This document shows, in pieces, positions 15,544 to 22,699 of a DNA stretch of 64,000 nucleotides. The position numbers and the translations under genes were made by a program. The first letter of the stretch is position 1. Each line of letters starts with the position of its first letter. Origin of the DNA: CAYLMM01 sp964384825 (GTDB lineage Bacteria > Krumholzibacteriota > Krumholzibacteriia > LZORAL124-64-63); the NCBI GenBank assembly GCA_964384825.1, contig CAYLMM010000001.1:62001-126000 (forward strand), in the 5' to 3' direction. The notes below the pieces were generated by a model that saw only the letters and a list, made by a program, of their open reading frames with translations, had not been told where the DNA came from and ran no database searches.

Positions 15544-15570
15544 TCTTCGGCCCGCGGCGGGGGAACTTGA
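15544..15570 (-). promoter_or_regulatory. Putative sigma-28 (FliA-type) promoter of the che operon
   Basis: Minus strand: TCAAGTTC, 11 nt, GCCGAAGA. This matches the FliA consensus TAAAGTTT-N11-GCCGATAA at 6 of 8 and 6 of 8 positions with exact spacing. It lies about 110 nt before the chemoreceptor ATG and just downstream of the por terminator, where a promoter is required. Two related sites precede other genes in this window. Confidence 0.6.
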
Positions 15571-15670
15571 CGCCTTAATCGGCAATTTCCTCGGGGGTTG
15601 CCCGATTCCGGGCCGATCGGTGCCTCGGGCGGGAAATCGGGGGGCGATATCCTGGGAATCCGACGCAACG

Positions 15671-15707
15671 GCACGAAAAAGCCCCGCGGCAGAGGTTGCC
15701 GCGGGGC
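15671..15707 (-). terminator. Intrinsic terminator of the porGDAB operon
   Basis: Perfect 11-bp stem GCCCCGCGGCA (15681-15691) with TGCCGCGGGGC (15697-15707), 5-nt loop, followed on the minus strand by TTTTT. It begins about 30 nt after the porB stop codon. A textbook rho-independent terminator. Confidence 0.93.
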
Positions 15708-15737
15708 CTCGTCTTCGGCGGAATCTTCCGGCGCGGA

Positions 15738-16676
15738 TCAGCCCTCTTCGCAGAGCTTGACGATCTTGGCGAACTCGTCGTCGACCCAGCGCTGGATCTC
15801 CTCGAGGATGCCCTCGTTTCCCGGCTTGAACAGATGCTTGAACCGCACCTGCTGCTTCAGCCAGTCGACGATCGGCGGACGGTCCTCCTTGGGCTTGTAC
15901 GTCAGCTTGTACACGCCGTTCTCGACCTCGAACAGTGGCCAGAAATTGGTCTCGACCGCCTGCTTGGCCAGCTCGATGCCCTTGGCCTGGTCGAAGCCCC
16001 AGCCCACGGTGCAGGGCATCAGGACATTCAGGAAGGCCGGCCCGTCGACCGCCAGGGCCTTGGCGACCTTGGCCTGCAGATCGCGCCAGTGGAAGGGCGT
16101 GGTCTGGGCCACGTAGGGAATGTTGTGCGCCACCAGGATCTTGGTCAGATCCTTGCGGTGCTGCTCCTTGCCCTGCTTGACCGATCCGGCCGGCGCGGTC
16201 GAGGTGTGCGCCCCCATCGGGGTGGCGCCGGACCGCTGGATGCCGGTGTTCATGTACGCCTCGTTGTCGTAGCAGACGTACAGCATGTCGTGCCCGCGCT
16301 CCATGGCGCCCGACAGGGACTGCAGTCCGATGTCGTAGGTGCCGCCGTCGCCGCCGAAGGCGATGAAGTTCATCTTCTCGCGCTCGACAGGCAGGTCGCC
16401 GCGCTTCTTCAGGGCGCGGAAACCCGTCTCGACGCCCGAGATCGTCGCCGCGGCGTTCTCGAAGGCGCTGTGGATGAACGGCGTCTTCCACGCGGTGTAC
16501 GGGAAGATCGTGGTGACGACCTCCATGCATCCGGTGGCGCTGCACACGACAGTGTCGGGGCCCGCGGTCAGCATGACCTGGCGCAGGATGTTGGCTCCGG
16601 TGCAACCGGCGCAGGCGCGGTGCCCGCCGGCCAGGAGGTCCTCACGCTGGGAAAGAGTCTGCAGATTGACAGCCAT
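15738..16676 (-). CDS. porB: 2-oxoacid (pyruvate) ferredoxin oxidoreductase, beta subunit
   Basis: A 312-residue thiamine-diphosphate-binding beta subunit. HRACAGCTGANILRQ carries the CxxC pair of the iron-sulfur/TPP region, FGGDGGTYDIGLQSL is the TPP-Mg motif, and CYDNEAYMNTGIQ completes it. C-terminal cysteines (Cys in LMPCTVGWG and KLCEEG) are also typical. It carries out oxidative decarboxylation of a 2-oxoacid to acyl-CoA with reduction of ferredoxin. GAAAGGAGGG precedes the ATG, 14 nt after the alpha gene. Pyruvate is the most likely substrate from gene order and subunit sizes; 2-oxoisovalerate cannot be excluded. Confidence 0.93.
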   Translation of the reverse strand: MAVNLQTLSQREDLLAGGHRACAGCTGANILRQVMLTAGPDTVVCSATGCMEVVTTIFPYTAWKTPFIHSAFENAAATISGVETGFRALKKRGDLPVEREKMNFIAFGGDGGTYDIGLQSLSGAMERGHDMLYVCYDNEAYMNTGIQRSGATPMGAHTSTAPAGSVKQGKEQHRKDLTKILVAHNIPYVAQTTPFHWRDLQAKVAKALAVDGPAFLNVLMPCTVGWGFDQAKGIELAKQAVETNFWPLFEVENGVYKLTYKPKEDRPPIVDWLKQQVRFKHLFKPGNEGILEEIQRWVDDEFAKIVKLCEEG

Positions 16677-16690
16677 GATTCCCTCCTTTC

Positions 16691-17878
16691 CTAGAGCCTG
16701 ACGCCCAGCAGGTTGACGGCCTCGGTTTCGGCGCCGCCGGCGATGGCCTGCAGCTCGTCCAGAAGTTTCCCGATCATCTCGGTGTCGGTGTCGCGGCCGC
16801 CCAGGCCGTAGATCCAGTCGTGGACCTTCGGGGCGTCGGGGACCCCGTAGAGCGCGGCGCGGATCTCGTTGAAGACCGGGCCGCCGAAGCCGCCGAACGA
16901 GGCCGACTTGTCCATCACGCCGACGACCTTGACCGGAGCCAGGACCTCGGCCAGGGCCGCGGCCGGGAAGGGGCGGAACATCCGGATCTTCACCAGACCG
17001 GCCTTGACGCCCTTCTCGCGGTAGGCGTCGACCGCGACCTTGGCGGTGCCGGCGGCCGAGCCCAGGGCGACCAGGGCGATCTCGGCGTCGTCCATCCGGT
17101 ACGACTCGAACCAGGAGTACTCGCGGCCGCTGCCGGCGCTGAACTCCTTGTAGACGTCGGCGATCACCGCCGGCGCCCGCTTCGCGGCCTCGATCTGCGA
17201 AAGCTTGTGCTCGAAGTAGTAGTCCGTCAGATCCAGCGGACCGACGGTCACCGGCTTCTCGACGTCCAGCAGCGAATAGCCGGTCTTCATGTCCTTCGGA
17301 CCGACGAACTTCCAGGCGTCGTCGTCGTCGAGAACGTGGATCGACTCGGCCGTATGGCTGATGATGAAGCCGTCGTAGCACACCATCACCGGCAGCCGGA
17401 CGTCCTTGTGCTCGGCGATGCGGAAGGACATCAGGGCCTGGTCGTAGGCCTCCTGAGTGTTCTCGCAGAAGAGCTGGATCCAGCCCGAGTCGCGGCCGCC
17501 CATCGAGTCGGAGTGGTCGTTGTGGATGTTGATGTTGCCCGAAAGCGCGCGGTTGACCAGCGCCATGCAGATCGGCAGGCGCAGGCTGGCCGCCACGTAG
17601 ACGATCTCCCACATCAGCGCGAAACCGGCCGAGCTGGTGGCGGTGATGGTGCGGGCGCCGGTCGCGGCGGATCCCACCGCGGCGGACATCGCCGAATGCT
17701 CGCTCTCGACCAGGATCATCTCGGTGTCGACCTCGCCGTTGGCGACGAAGTCGGCGAACTTGTGCATCATCTCGGTCTGGGGCGTGATCGGGAAGGCCGG
17801 CGCCACATGGGGCCTGGCCTGCTTGAAGGCGGTGGCCACGGCCTCGTTCCCGGTCAACCCGACGAAGTTCTGCTTCAT
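16691..17878 (-). CDS. porA: 2-oxoacid (pyruvate) ferredoxin oxidoreductase, alpha subunit
   Basis: A 395-residue alpha subunit. The opening GNEAVATAFKQARPHVAPAF then PITPQTEMM matches the substrate/TPP-facing N-terminal domain, and the GARTITATSSAGFALMWEI segment is highly characteristic. The C-terminal domain begins at IALVALGSAAGTAKVAVD. It pairs with porB to form the catalytic core. AAGGAG lies 9 nt before the ATG at 17878. The order gamma-delta-alpha-beta is that of the four-subunit enzymes of Thermotoga and archaea. Confidence 0.93.
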   Translation of the reverse strand: MKQNFVGLTGNEAVATAFKQARPHVAPAFPITPQTEMMHKFADFVANGEVDTEMILVESEHSAMSAAVGSAATGARTITATSSAGFALMWEIVYVAASLRLPICMALVNRALSGNINIHNDHSDSMGGRDSGWIQLFCENTQEAYDQALMSFRIAEHKDVRLPVMVCYDGFIISHTAESIHVLDDDDAWKFVGPKDMKTGYSLLDVEKPVTVGPLDLTDYYFEHKLSQIEAAKRAPAVIADVYKEFSAGSGREYSWFESYRMDDAEIALVALGSAAGTAKVAVDAYREKGVKAGLVKIRMFRPFPAAALAEVLAPVKVVGVMDKSASFGGFGGPVFNEIRAALYGVPDAPKVHDWIYGLGGRDTDTEMIGKLLDELQAIAGGAETEAVNLLGVRL

Positions 17879-17898
17879 TGGGAAGCTCCTTTCCGTGG

Positions 17899-18207
17899 CT
17901 ACTTTTCCTCGCGGACCATCACGATGGCCGCCTTGCCCTTGGCCGCGGGCGGACAGTGGTTGGCGCAGATCCCGCAACCCTTGCAGTGATCGTAGTTGAA
18001 GCCGACGACCTTGGCCTTCTCGCCGCTGGTGTCGAGCACCACCGCCGAGTCGGGGCAGTAGATCCAGCAGAACAGGCAGTTGATGCAGTTCTCCTCGACG
18101 AACTGCGGAATGTTGGTGCGCCAGTCACCGGTCTTGTAGGTGGCGGCGTTGCCCGCCTCGGTGATGATGCCGCCCTCATTCAGCTTGTCGGTGGGTATGA
18201 AGTTCAT
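17899..18207 (-). CDS. porD: 2-oxoacid ferredoxin oxidoreductase, delta (ferredoxin-like) subunit
   Basis: A 102-residue iron-sulfur protein with two [4Fe-4S] motifs, CINCLFCWIYCP and CKGCGICANHCP, the electron conduit from the TPP site to ferredoxin. Length and the preceding helix are as in PorD. It starts in an ATGA overlap with porG and ends 20 nt before porA. Confidence 0.94.
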   Translation of the reverse strand: MNFIPTDKLNEGGIITEAGNAATYKTGDWRTNIPQFVEENCINCLFCWIYCPDSAVVLDTSGEKAKVVGFNYDHCKGCGICANHCPPAAKGKAAIVMVREEK

Positions 18208-18785
18208 TCCGACACCACCTCCTTGGCTGCGCGCTCGACGGCCACGATGTTGCCGTCGACCACGACCTGGCTGAACTTCTTCTTCAGAAGGGAAACCATG
18301 GCGTCGCGCAGCTCGTCCATGGCGATGACGTCGGTGACCGTCGACAGGGTGCCGATCATGGGCATGTTCGGGATCGGCCGTCCGAAACTCTCCTGGGCGA
18401 TCAGCGAAGCGTCGACCGTGAAGATCTTCCCGCCCTCGACGCCGAGCCGCTTGCGGATGTCGGCGGGGGTTTCCATGGTGTTGATCAGAAAGACGGTCCG
18501 GTCGGAGGTGCCCGACGTCACGCCGGCGGCCGCCGAATCGAGCAGCGTCGGGTCCAGAACGATCACGATATCCGGTTCCGCGATGCTGCAATGCACCCGG
18601 ATCGGCTCGTCGGAGATGCGGGTGTAGCCCCGGATGGGAGCCCCCCGCCGTTCCGGGCCGTATTCGGGAAAGCCCTGGCTGTGCTTGCCCTGGACCAGGA
18701 CGGCTTCGGCCAGGAAGATGGCGGCGGTCTTCGCCCCCTGCCCCCCTCGGCCGTGCCAGCGGATCTCGGTCATGCTCATGGCCAT
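18204..18785 (-). CDS. porG: 2-oxoacid ferredoxin oxidoreductase, gamma subunit
   Basis: A 193-residue gamma subunit with the family opening EIRWHGRGGQGAKTAAIFLA and the GFPEYGPERRGAPIRGYTRI block that contacts CoA and the alpha subunit. Start set at the ATG at 18785 with GGAGAG 7 nt upstream; a GTG two codons earlier is possible. First gene of the por operon, in the order gamma-delta-alpha-beta. A sigma-70-like promoter is proposed at 18849-18876. Confidence 0.93.
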   Translation of the reverse strand: MAMSMTEIRWHGRGGQGAKTAAIFLAEAVLVQGKHSQGFPEYGPERRGAPIRGYTRISDEPIRVHCSIAEPDIVIVLDPTLLDSAAAGVTSGTSDRTVFLINTMETPADIRKRLGVEGGKIFTVDASLIAQESFGRPIPNMPMIGTLSTVTDVIAMDELRDAMVSLLKKKFSQVVVDGNIVAVERAAKEVVSE

Positions 18786-18848
18786 ATTCACTCTCCTTCG
18801 TCGATCCTTGACCCGAAGGGTCCGGCGCGGTACCCCTATGGTCGTTCT

Positions 18849-18876
18849 AAAGTAATCCCGCGAGGGGTCGGGTCAA
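18849..18876 (-). promoter_or_regulatory. Candidate sigma-70-type promoter of porGDAB
   Basis: Minus strand: TTGACC (18871-18876), 16-nt spacer, TACTTT (18849-18854). The predicted start is near 18842, with a 57-nt leader to porG. The -35 matches 5 of 6; the -10 is weaker (4 of 6). Confidence 0.4.
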
Positions 18877-19027
18877 TCCAAAACCCCTGATACGAGTCCG
18901 GATTATAAAACCTGTCCCGATCCGGTATTCCGGAGCCGACCCGATCGCGGCCCGGAACGCGGACCCGCAGGTTAGCAGAGTCCACCACGCCGCGACAAGT
19001 CGTCGCCCGACGGCGGAAGGAATCGCC

Positions 19028-20134
19028 ATGGCCGCCCGACATGAAAGAATCGTCCTGCGCGCCGGCAACGGCCGGACCGAATGCCTGATCGGAGCCGGAA
19101 TCTCGCAGCGTCTCCCGGATTCGATCGCCGGCCGCGAGGCCTTCCTGGTGGTCGACGCCCTGGCCGCCCGCAGGCACCCCGGCGCGCTGGCGAAGGTCAT
19201 CGAATCCTCCGGATCCGGCGGCGCCCCCTTGGCGCTGCGCGGCGGCGAGGCCGTCAAGACCCACGCCGGGCTCGAACGCATCCACCGGGGCCTGCTGCGC
19301 CGGGCCCTGCCGCGCGACGGCGTCCTGGCGGCGATCGGCGGCGGCACCATCCTCGACGTCGCCGGTTTCGCAGCCGCCACGTGGTCGCGGGGGATCGCGC
19401 TGATCTCGGTGCCGACGACCCTGCTGGCGATGACCGACGCCGCCCTGGGCGGCAAGACCGGCATCAACGTCGACGGGGTCAAGAATCAGGTCGGATCGTT
19501 CCATGCGGCCGAGACGGTGCTGATCGATCCCGATTTCCTGGCCACCCTGCCGCGCCGGGAATGGCGGCGGGGCCTGGCCGAGATGGTCAAGACCGCCGTG
19601 ATCGGGGCTCCGGCCCTGTTCCGCTCCCTGGAGGACGCCCGGCCCGGACTCTCGGCCGCGTTCGCCGCCGGTCGGGCCGCCGACACCGTCCCGGAAGCGT
19701 CGTCGCTGCCCTGGACCGGCTGGATCGCCGCCGCCGCCGGGGTCAAGGCCCGCATCGTCGGACGCGACTTCCGCGAGACCGGCGCGCGCAAGGCGCTGAA
19801 CCTGGGCCACACCCTCGGGCACGCTCTGGAATCGAAGCTGGGAATCGGCCACGGCGAAGCGGTGGCCCTGGGAATGGCGGCGGTCGCGCGGCACGCGGCC
19901 CGGACGGGATCCTGTCCGGCGGAACTGCCGCGGCGCCTGGAATCGGTCCTGACCGCCTGCGGCCTGCCTGTCCGGACGGACCCGCCGGCTGCCGCTGCGA
20001 TCGCGCCGCTGGTCGGCCGCGACAAGAAACGCGGCGGCGGCGGCGGAATCTGGGTTCTGCCCCGCCGCCTGGGATCGGTCGCGATCGACAGGAACGCCGA
20101 ACTGGGCGACATCCTGGCCGCCCTGGCCGGTTGA
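19028..20134 (+). CDS. aroB: 3-dehydroquinate synthase
   Basis: A 368-residue AroB, step two of the shikimate pathway (DAHP to 3-dehydroquinate, NAD+ and a divalent metal needed). The NAD-binding GGGTILDVAGFAA, the SVPTTLLAMTDAALGGKTGI block and the metal-binding LNLGHTLGHALES (with downstream GHGEAVALGM) are all present. GGAAGG lies 8 nt before the ATG. It stands alone: divergent from porG and convergent with priA (19-nt gap), with no other shikimate gene in the window. Related sugar-phosphate cyclases exist, but the motif set fits AroB. Confidence 0.93.
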   Translation: MAARHERIVLRAGNGRTECLIGAGISQRLPDSIAGREAFLVVDALAARRHPGALAKVIESSGSGGAPLALRGGEAVKTHAGLERIHRGLLRRALPRDGVLAAIGGGTILDVAGFAAATWSRGIALISVPTTLLAMTDAALGGKTGINVDGVKNQVGSFHAAETVLIDPDFLATLPRREWRRGLAEMVKTAVIGAPALFRSLEDARPGLSAAFAAGRAADTVPEASSLPWTGWIAAAAGVKARIVGRDFRETGARKALNLGHTLGHALESKLGIGHGEAVALGMAAVARHAARTGSCPAELPRRLESVLTACGLPVRTDPPAAAAIAPLVGRDKKRGGGGGIWVLPRRLGSVAIDRNAELGDILAALAG

Positions 20135-20153
20135 CCTCGATCCGTCCGGCGGA

Positions 20154-22199
20154 TCAGAACAGGCCGGCAGGATCCATGTCCAGCAGCACGTCGACTCCCC
20201 TGCGCCGCGACTTGGCGGCCCGAGCGCAGTCGGCCAGCCACTGCTTCTGCCGCACGGTGGGATCCCCCTTGATCAACAGCTGGTACCTGTAGCGGTCCTG
20301 CAGACGCGCGAAGACTGCCGGCGCGGGGCCCAGCAGATCGCAGCCGAAACCTGCCAGGGGTTCGCGCAGGACCTCGGCGAGCTCGTCCGCTGCCGCGGAC
20401 ACGTCGCCCAGGCGGCGCCCGCTGATCCCGACGCGGACCAGCCGCCGGAAGGGCGGATATCCCAGCTGCTCGCGAACGGGCATCTCGCCCTCGGCGAAGG
20501 CGATGAAATCCTGGGCCGCGGCCGCCCTGATCACCGGATGCTCGGGCTGCCAGGTCTGCAGGATCACCCGGCCGGTCTCGGTGCGGCCGGTCCGCCCCGC
20601 GACCTGGGTCAGCAGCTGGAACGACCGCTCCTGGGCGCGGAAATCCGGCAGCGACAACCCGTCGTCGGCGGCCAGCACGCCCACCAGCCCGACGTTCGGG
20701 AAATGATGTCCCTTGGCCACCATCTGGGTGCCCACCAGGATGTCGGCTTCACCCCGCGCGAAGGCCGTCAGGATGCGGCCGTGGCTGCCGCGGCGGCGGG
20801 TCGCGTCGTGGTCGAGCCGCAGGACCCGGGCGCCGGGGAACTGGGCCGCGAGCGCGAGTTCGATCTTCTCGGTCCCGCCCCCCGAGGGCAGGAACGCCTG
20901 GGCGCCGCAGTCCGGGCATTTCTGCGGCACCGGCTCGGAATGGCCGCAGTAGTGGCAGAGCAGGCTCCGCGGCCGCAGGTGGAGGGTCATCCCGATGTCG
21001 CACCGGGGACAGCGCACCGCCTCGCCGCATTCGCCGCACTGCAGGGACCGCGCGAAACCCCGCCGGTTGTAGTAGAGGATGATCTGGCGGCTCCGCTCGA
21101 GGGTCTGCTCCATCCTCTCGAGCAGCGTTTCGGAGAATCCCTCCCGTCCGCCGCCGCCCCGCATATCGATGATCTCGACCTCCGGCAGGCTTCCCACCGG
21201 CCGATCGAGCAGCCGGACGTGCTCGTAGCGCCCCTCGCGAGCGTTGCGCCAGCTCTCGAGGTCGGGGGTCGCCGATCCGAGGATGACGAAGGCGCCGGCC
21301 TCCCGGGCTCTGATCAGCGCGGCGTGGCGGGCGTGGTAACGGGGTTTCTCGTCCTGCTTGTAGGAATTCTCGTGCTCCTCGTCGAGCACGATCAGGCCCA
21401 GGTCCTTCACCGGAGCGAAGAGGGCCGAGCGCGGCCCCACCACGACCCGGATGTCGCCGGCCGCCGCGGCTTCGTGCACCCGGCTGCGCTCGCCCGCCGA
21501 GAGTCCGCTGTGCAGGGTCCCGATCCGGTCGCCGAACCGCCCGCGGATCCTGGACACCGTCTGGGGCGTGAGCGCGATCTCGGGAAGCAGATACAGGGCG
21601 CTGCGGCCCCTCTCGATCGCCTCGTGGATGGCCCGCAGATAGACCTCGGTCTTGCCCGATCCGGTCACCCCGTGCAGGAGCATGGCGCCGTAGGCGCGAC
21701 GGTCGAGATGGTCGGCGGCCACGGCCACGGCGCGGGCCTGGTCGGCGGTCGGCACGATCCGCGCCGCGTCCTCGTCCATGGGGAATTCGGAACTTTCGTG
21801 CCGGGAACGTCGCGCGCGCGTGCCTGGCGCGGGGGGATGGAACAGGGGAACGATCTCGCCCAACGGCAGGGCGTAGTAGGCGGCCAGCCAGCGGGCCAGG
21901 CGCAGGCGATCGTCGCCGAGACGATAGGCGGGCCCCAGCAGGCGGGTCACCGGACGCAGGGGATTGCCGTCGACCTGCTCCACCGCGCCCGGTTCGCGCC
22001 TTTCGGCCACGACCAGGCCCAGCAGGCCCCGGCGCCGGCCGAAAGGCACGGCGACCAGGTCGCCGACCGTCGGTTCCGCGCCGTTCTCCCCGGTATCGGG
22101 CTCCCAGCGGTAGGTGAAGGTTCGGGGCAGGGGAACCGGCAGCGCCACCTCGACCAGCAGCGTGCTCCCGGATCCGCCGGCCGGTGCGTCAGGGGTCAC
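20154..22199 (-). CDS. priA: Primosomal replication-restart helicase PriA
   Basis: A 681-residue superfamily 2 3'-to-5' helicase that reloads the replisome at collapsed forks. The N-terminal 3'-DNA-binding region (residues 14-120, LVEVALPVPLPRTFTYRW) is followed by Walker A GVTGSGKTEVYL, Walker B-type VLDEEHENSYKQDE, and a zinc-binding insert with eight cysteines in CGECGEAVRCPRC and CHYCGHS...CPDCGAQ. Motif VI is QVAGRTGRTETG. Normal length, no defects. A GC hairpin without a T tract (22225-22245) lies upstream. Confidence 0.96.
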   Translation of the reverse strand: MTPDAPAGGSGSTLLVEVALPVPLPRTFTYRWEPDTGENGAEPTVGDLVAVPFGRRRGLLGLVVAERREPGAVEQVDGNPLRPVTRLLGPAYRLGDDRLRLARWLAAYYALPLGEIVPLFHPPAPGTRARRSRHESSEFPMDEDAARIVPTADQARAVAVAADHLDRRAYGAMLLHGVTGSGKTEVYLRAIHEAIERGRSALYLLPEIALTPQTVSRIRGRFGDRIGTLHSGLSAGERSRVHEAAAAGDIRVVVGPRSALFAPVKDLGLIVLDEEHENSYKQDEKPRYHARHAALIRAREAGAFVILGSATPDLESWRNAREGRYEHVRLLDRPVGSLPEVEIIDMRGGGGREGFSETLLERMEQTLERSRQIILYYNRRGFARSLQCGECGEAVRCPRCDIGMTLHLRPRSLLCHYCGHSEPVPQKCPDCGAQAFLPSGGGTEKIELALAAQFPGARVLRLDHDATRRRGSHGRILTAFARGEADILVGTQMVAKGHHFPNVGLVGVLAADDGLSLPDFRAQERSFQLLTQVAGRTGRTETGRVILQTWQPEHPVIRAAAAQDFIAFAEGEMPVREQLGYPPFRRLVRVGISGRRLGDVSAAADELAEVLREPLAGFGCDLLGPAPAVFARLQDRYRYQLLIKGDPTVRQKQWLADCARAAKSRRRGVDVLLDMDPAGLF

Positions 22200-22318
22200 T
22201 TCGTCCTCCCGGAACGAGGCCGCGCCCCGCGCCGGCGGCGCGGGGACGGTGCGGCCCGTGTGTCGGGAGGAATACTAACCGCCGGACGGCCGGGGGGCAA
22301 CGGCGGCCTGGAGCGGGC

Positions 22319-22699
22319 TCACTTGCTGGCCACCCCGAGAAAGGAATGGACGATATCCATCAGGCTGTTGGGACTGAACGGCTTGGTGACGTAGGCGTCG
22401 GCCGCCACCTCGCGCCCGCGTTTCTGATCGCCCCGGGTGGACCGCGCGGTCAGCAGGACGACCGGGATGTCCCGGGTCCGCGAGTCGGCCTTCAGCTTGC
22501 GGCAGGTCTCGAACCCGTCCAGACGCGGCATCATGACGTCCATGATGATCAGGTCGGGCGGATTCTCGCCGGCCAGCTTCAGCGCCTCTTCGCCGTCCTC
22601 GGCCTGGATCACGCGGTAGCCTTCCGCATCGAGGCTGAAGTCCAGGATGTTCCGCACCGAACGTTCGTCGTCGACAACCAGGATCTGGCGCAATGTCAC
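22319..22699 (-). CDS. CheY-like single-domain response regulator
   Basis: A 126-residue receiver with VVDDERSVRN, phosphoacceptor in IMDVMMPRLDGFE, LLTARS and Lys in VTKPFSPNSL, so it should be functional. It starts with GTG inside a GTGA overlap with the large kinase gene upstream, the arrangement expected for a cognate kinase-receiver pair. No output domain; it may pass phosphate on or act by protein contact. Confidence 0.92.
   Translation of the reverse strand: MTLRQILVVDDERSVRNILDFSLDAEGYRVIQAEDGEEALKLAGENPPDLIIMDVMMPRLDGFETCRKLKADSRTRDIPVVLLTARSTRGDQKRGREVAADAYVTKPFSPNSLMDIVHSFLGVASK

Larger units (their letters stand above)
15437..15737. other. 301-nt spacer between the che and por operons
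   Basis: Both flanking operons read leftward. The right part holds the intrinsic terminator of porGDAB (15671-15707); the left part holds the putative sigma-28 promoter of the che operon (15544-15570) and an untranslated leader of about 100 nt. No small open frame with a ribosome site is seen. Confidence 0.8.

Noticed and set aside
22225..22245. 9-bp perfect GC hairpin upstream of priA as a terminator
   Set aside because: No T tract follows on either strand; left as a bare hairpin.
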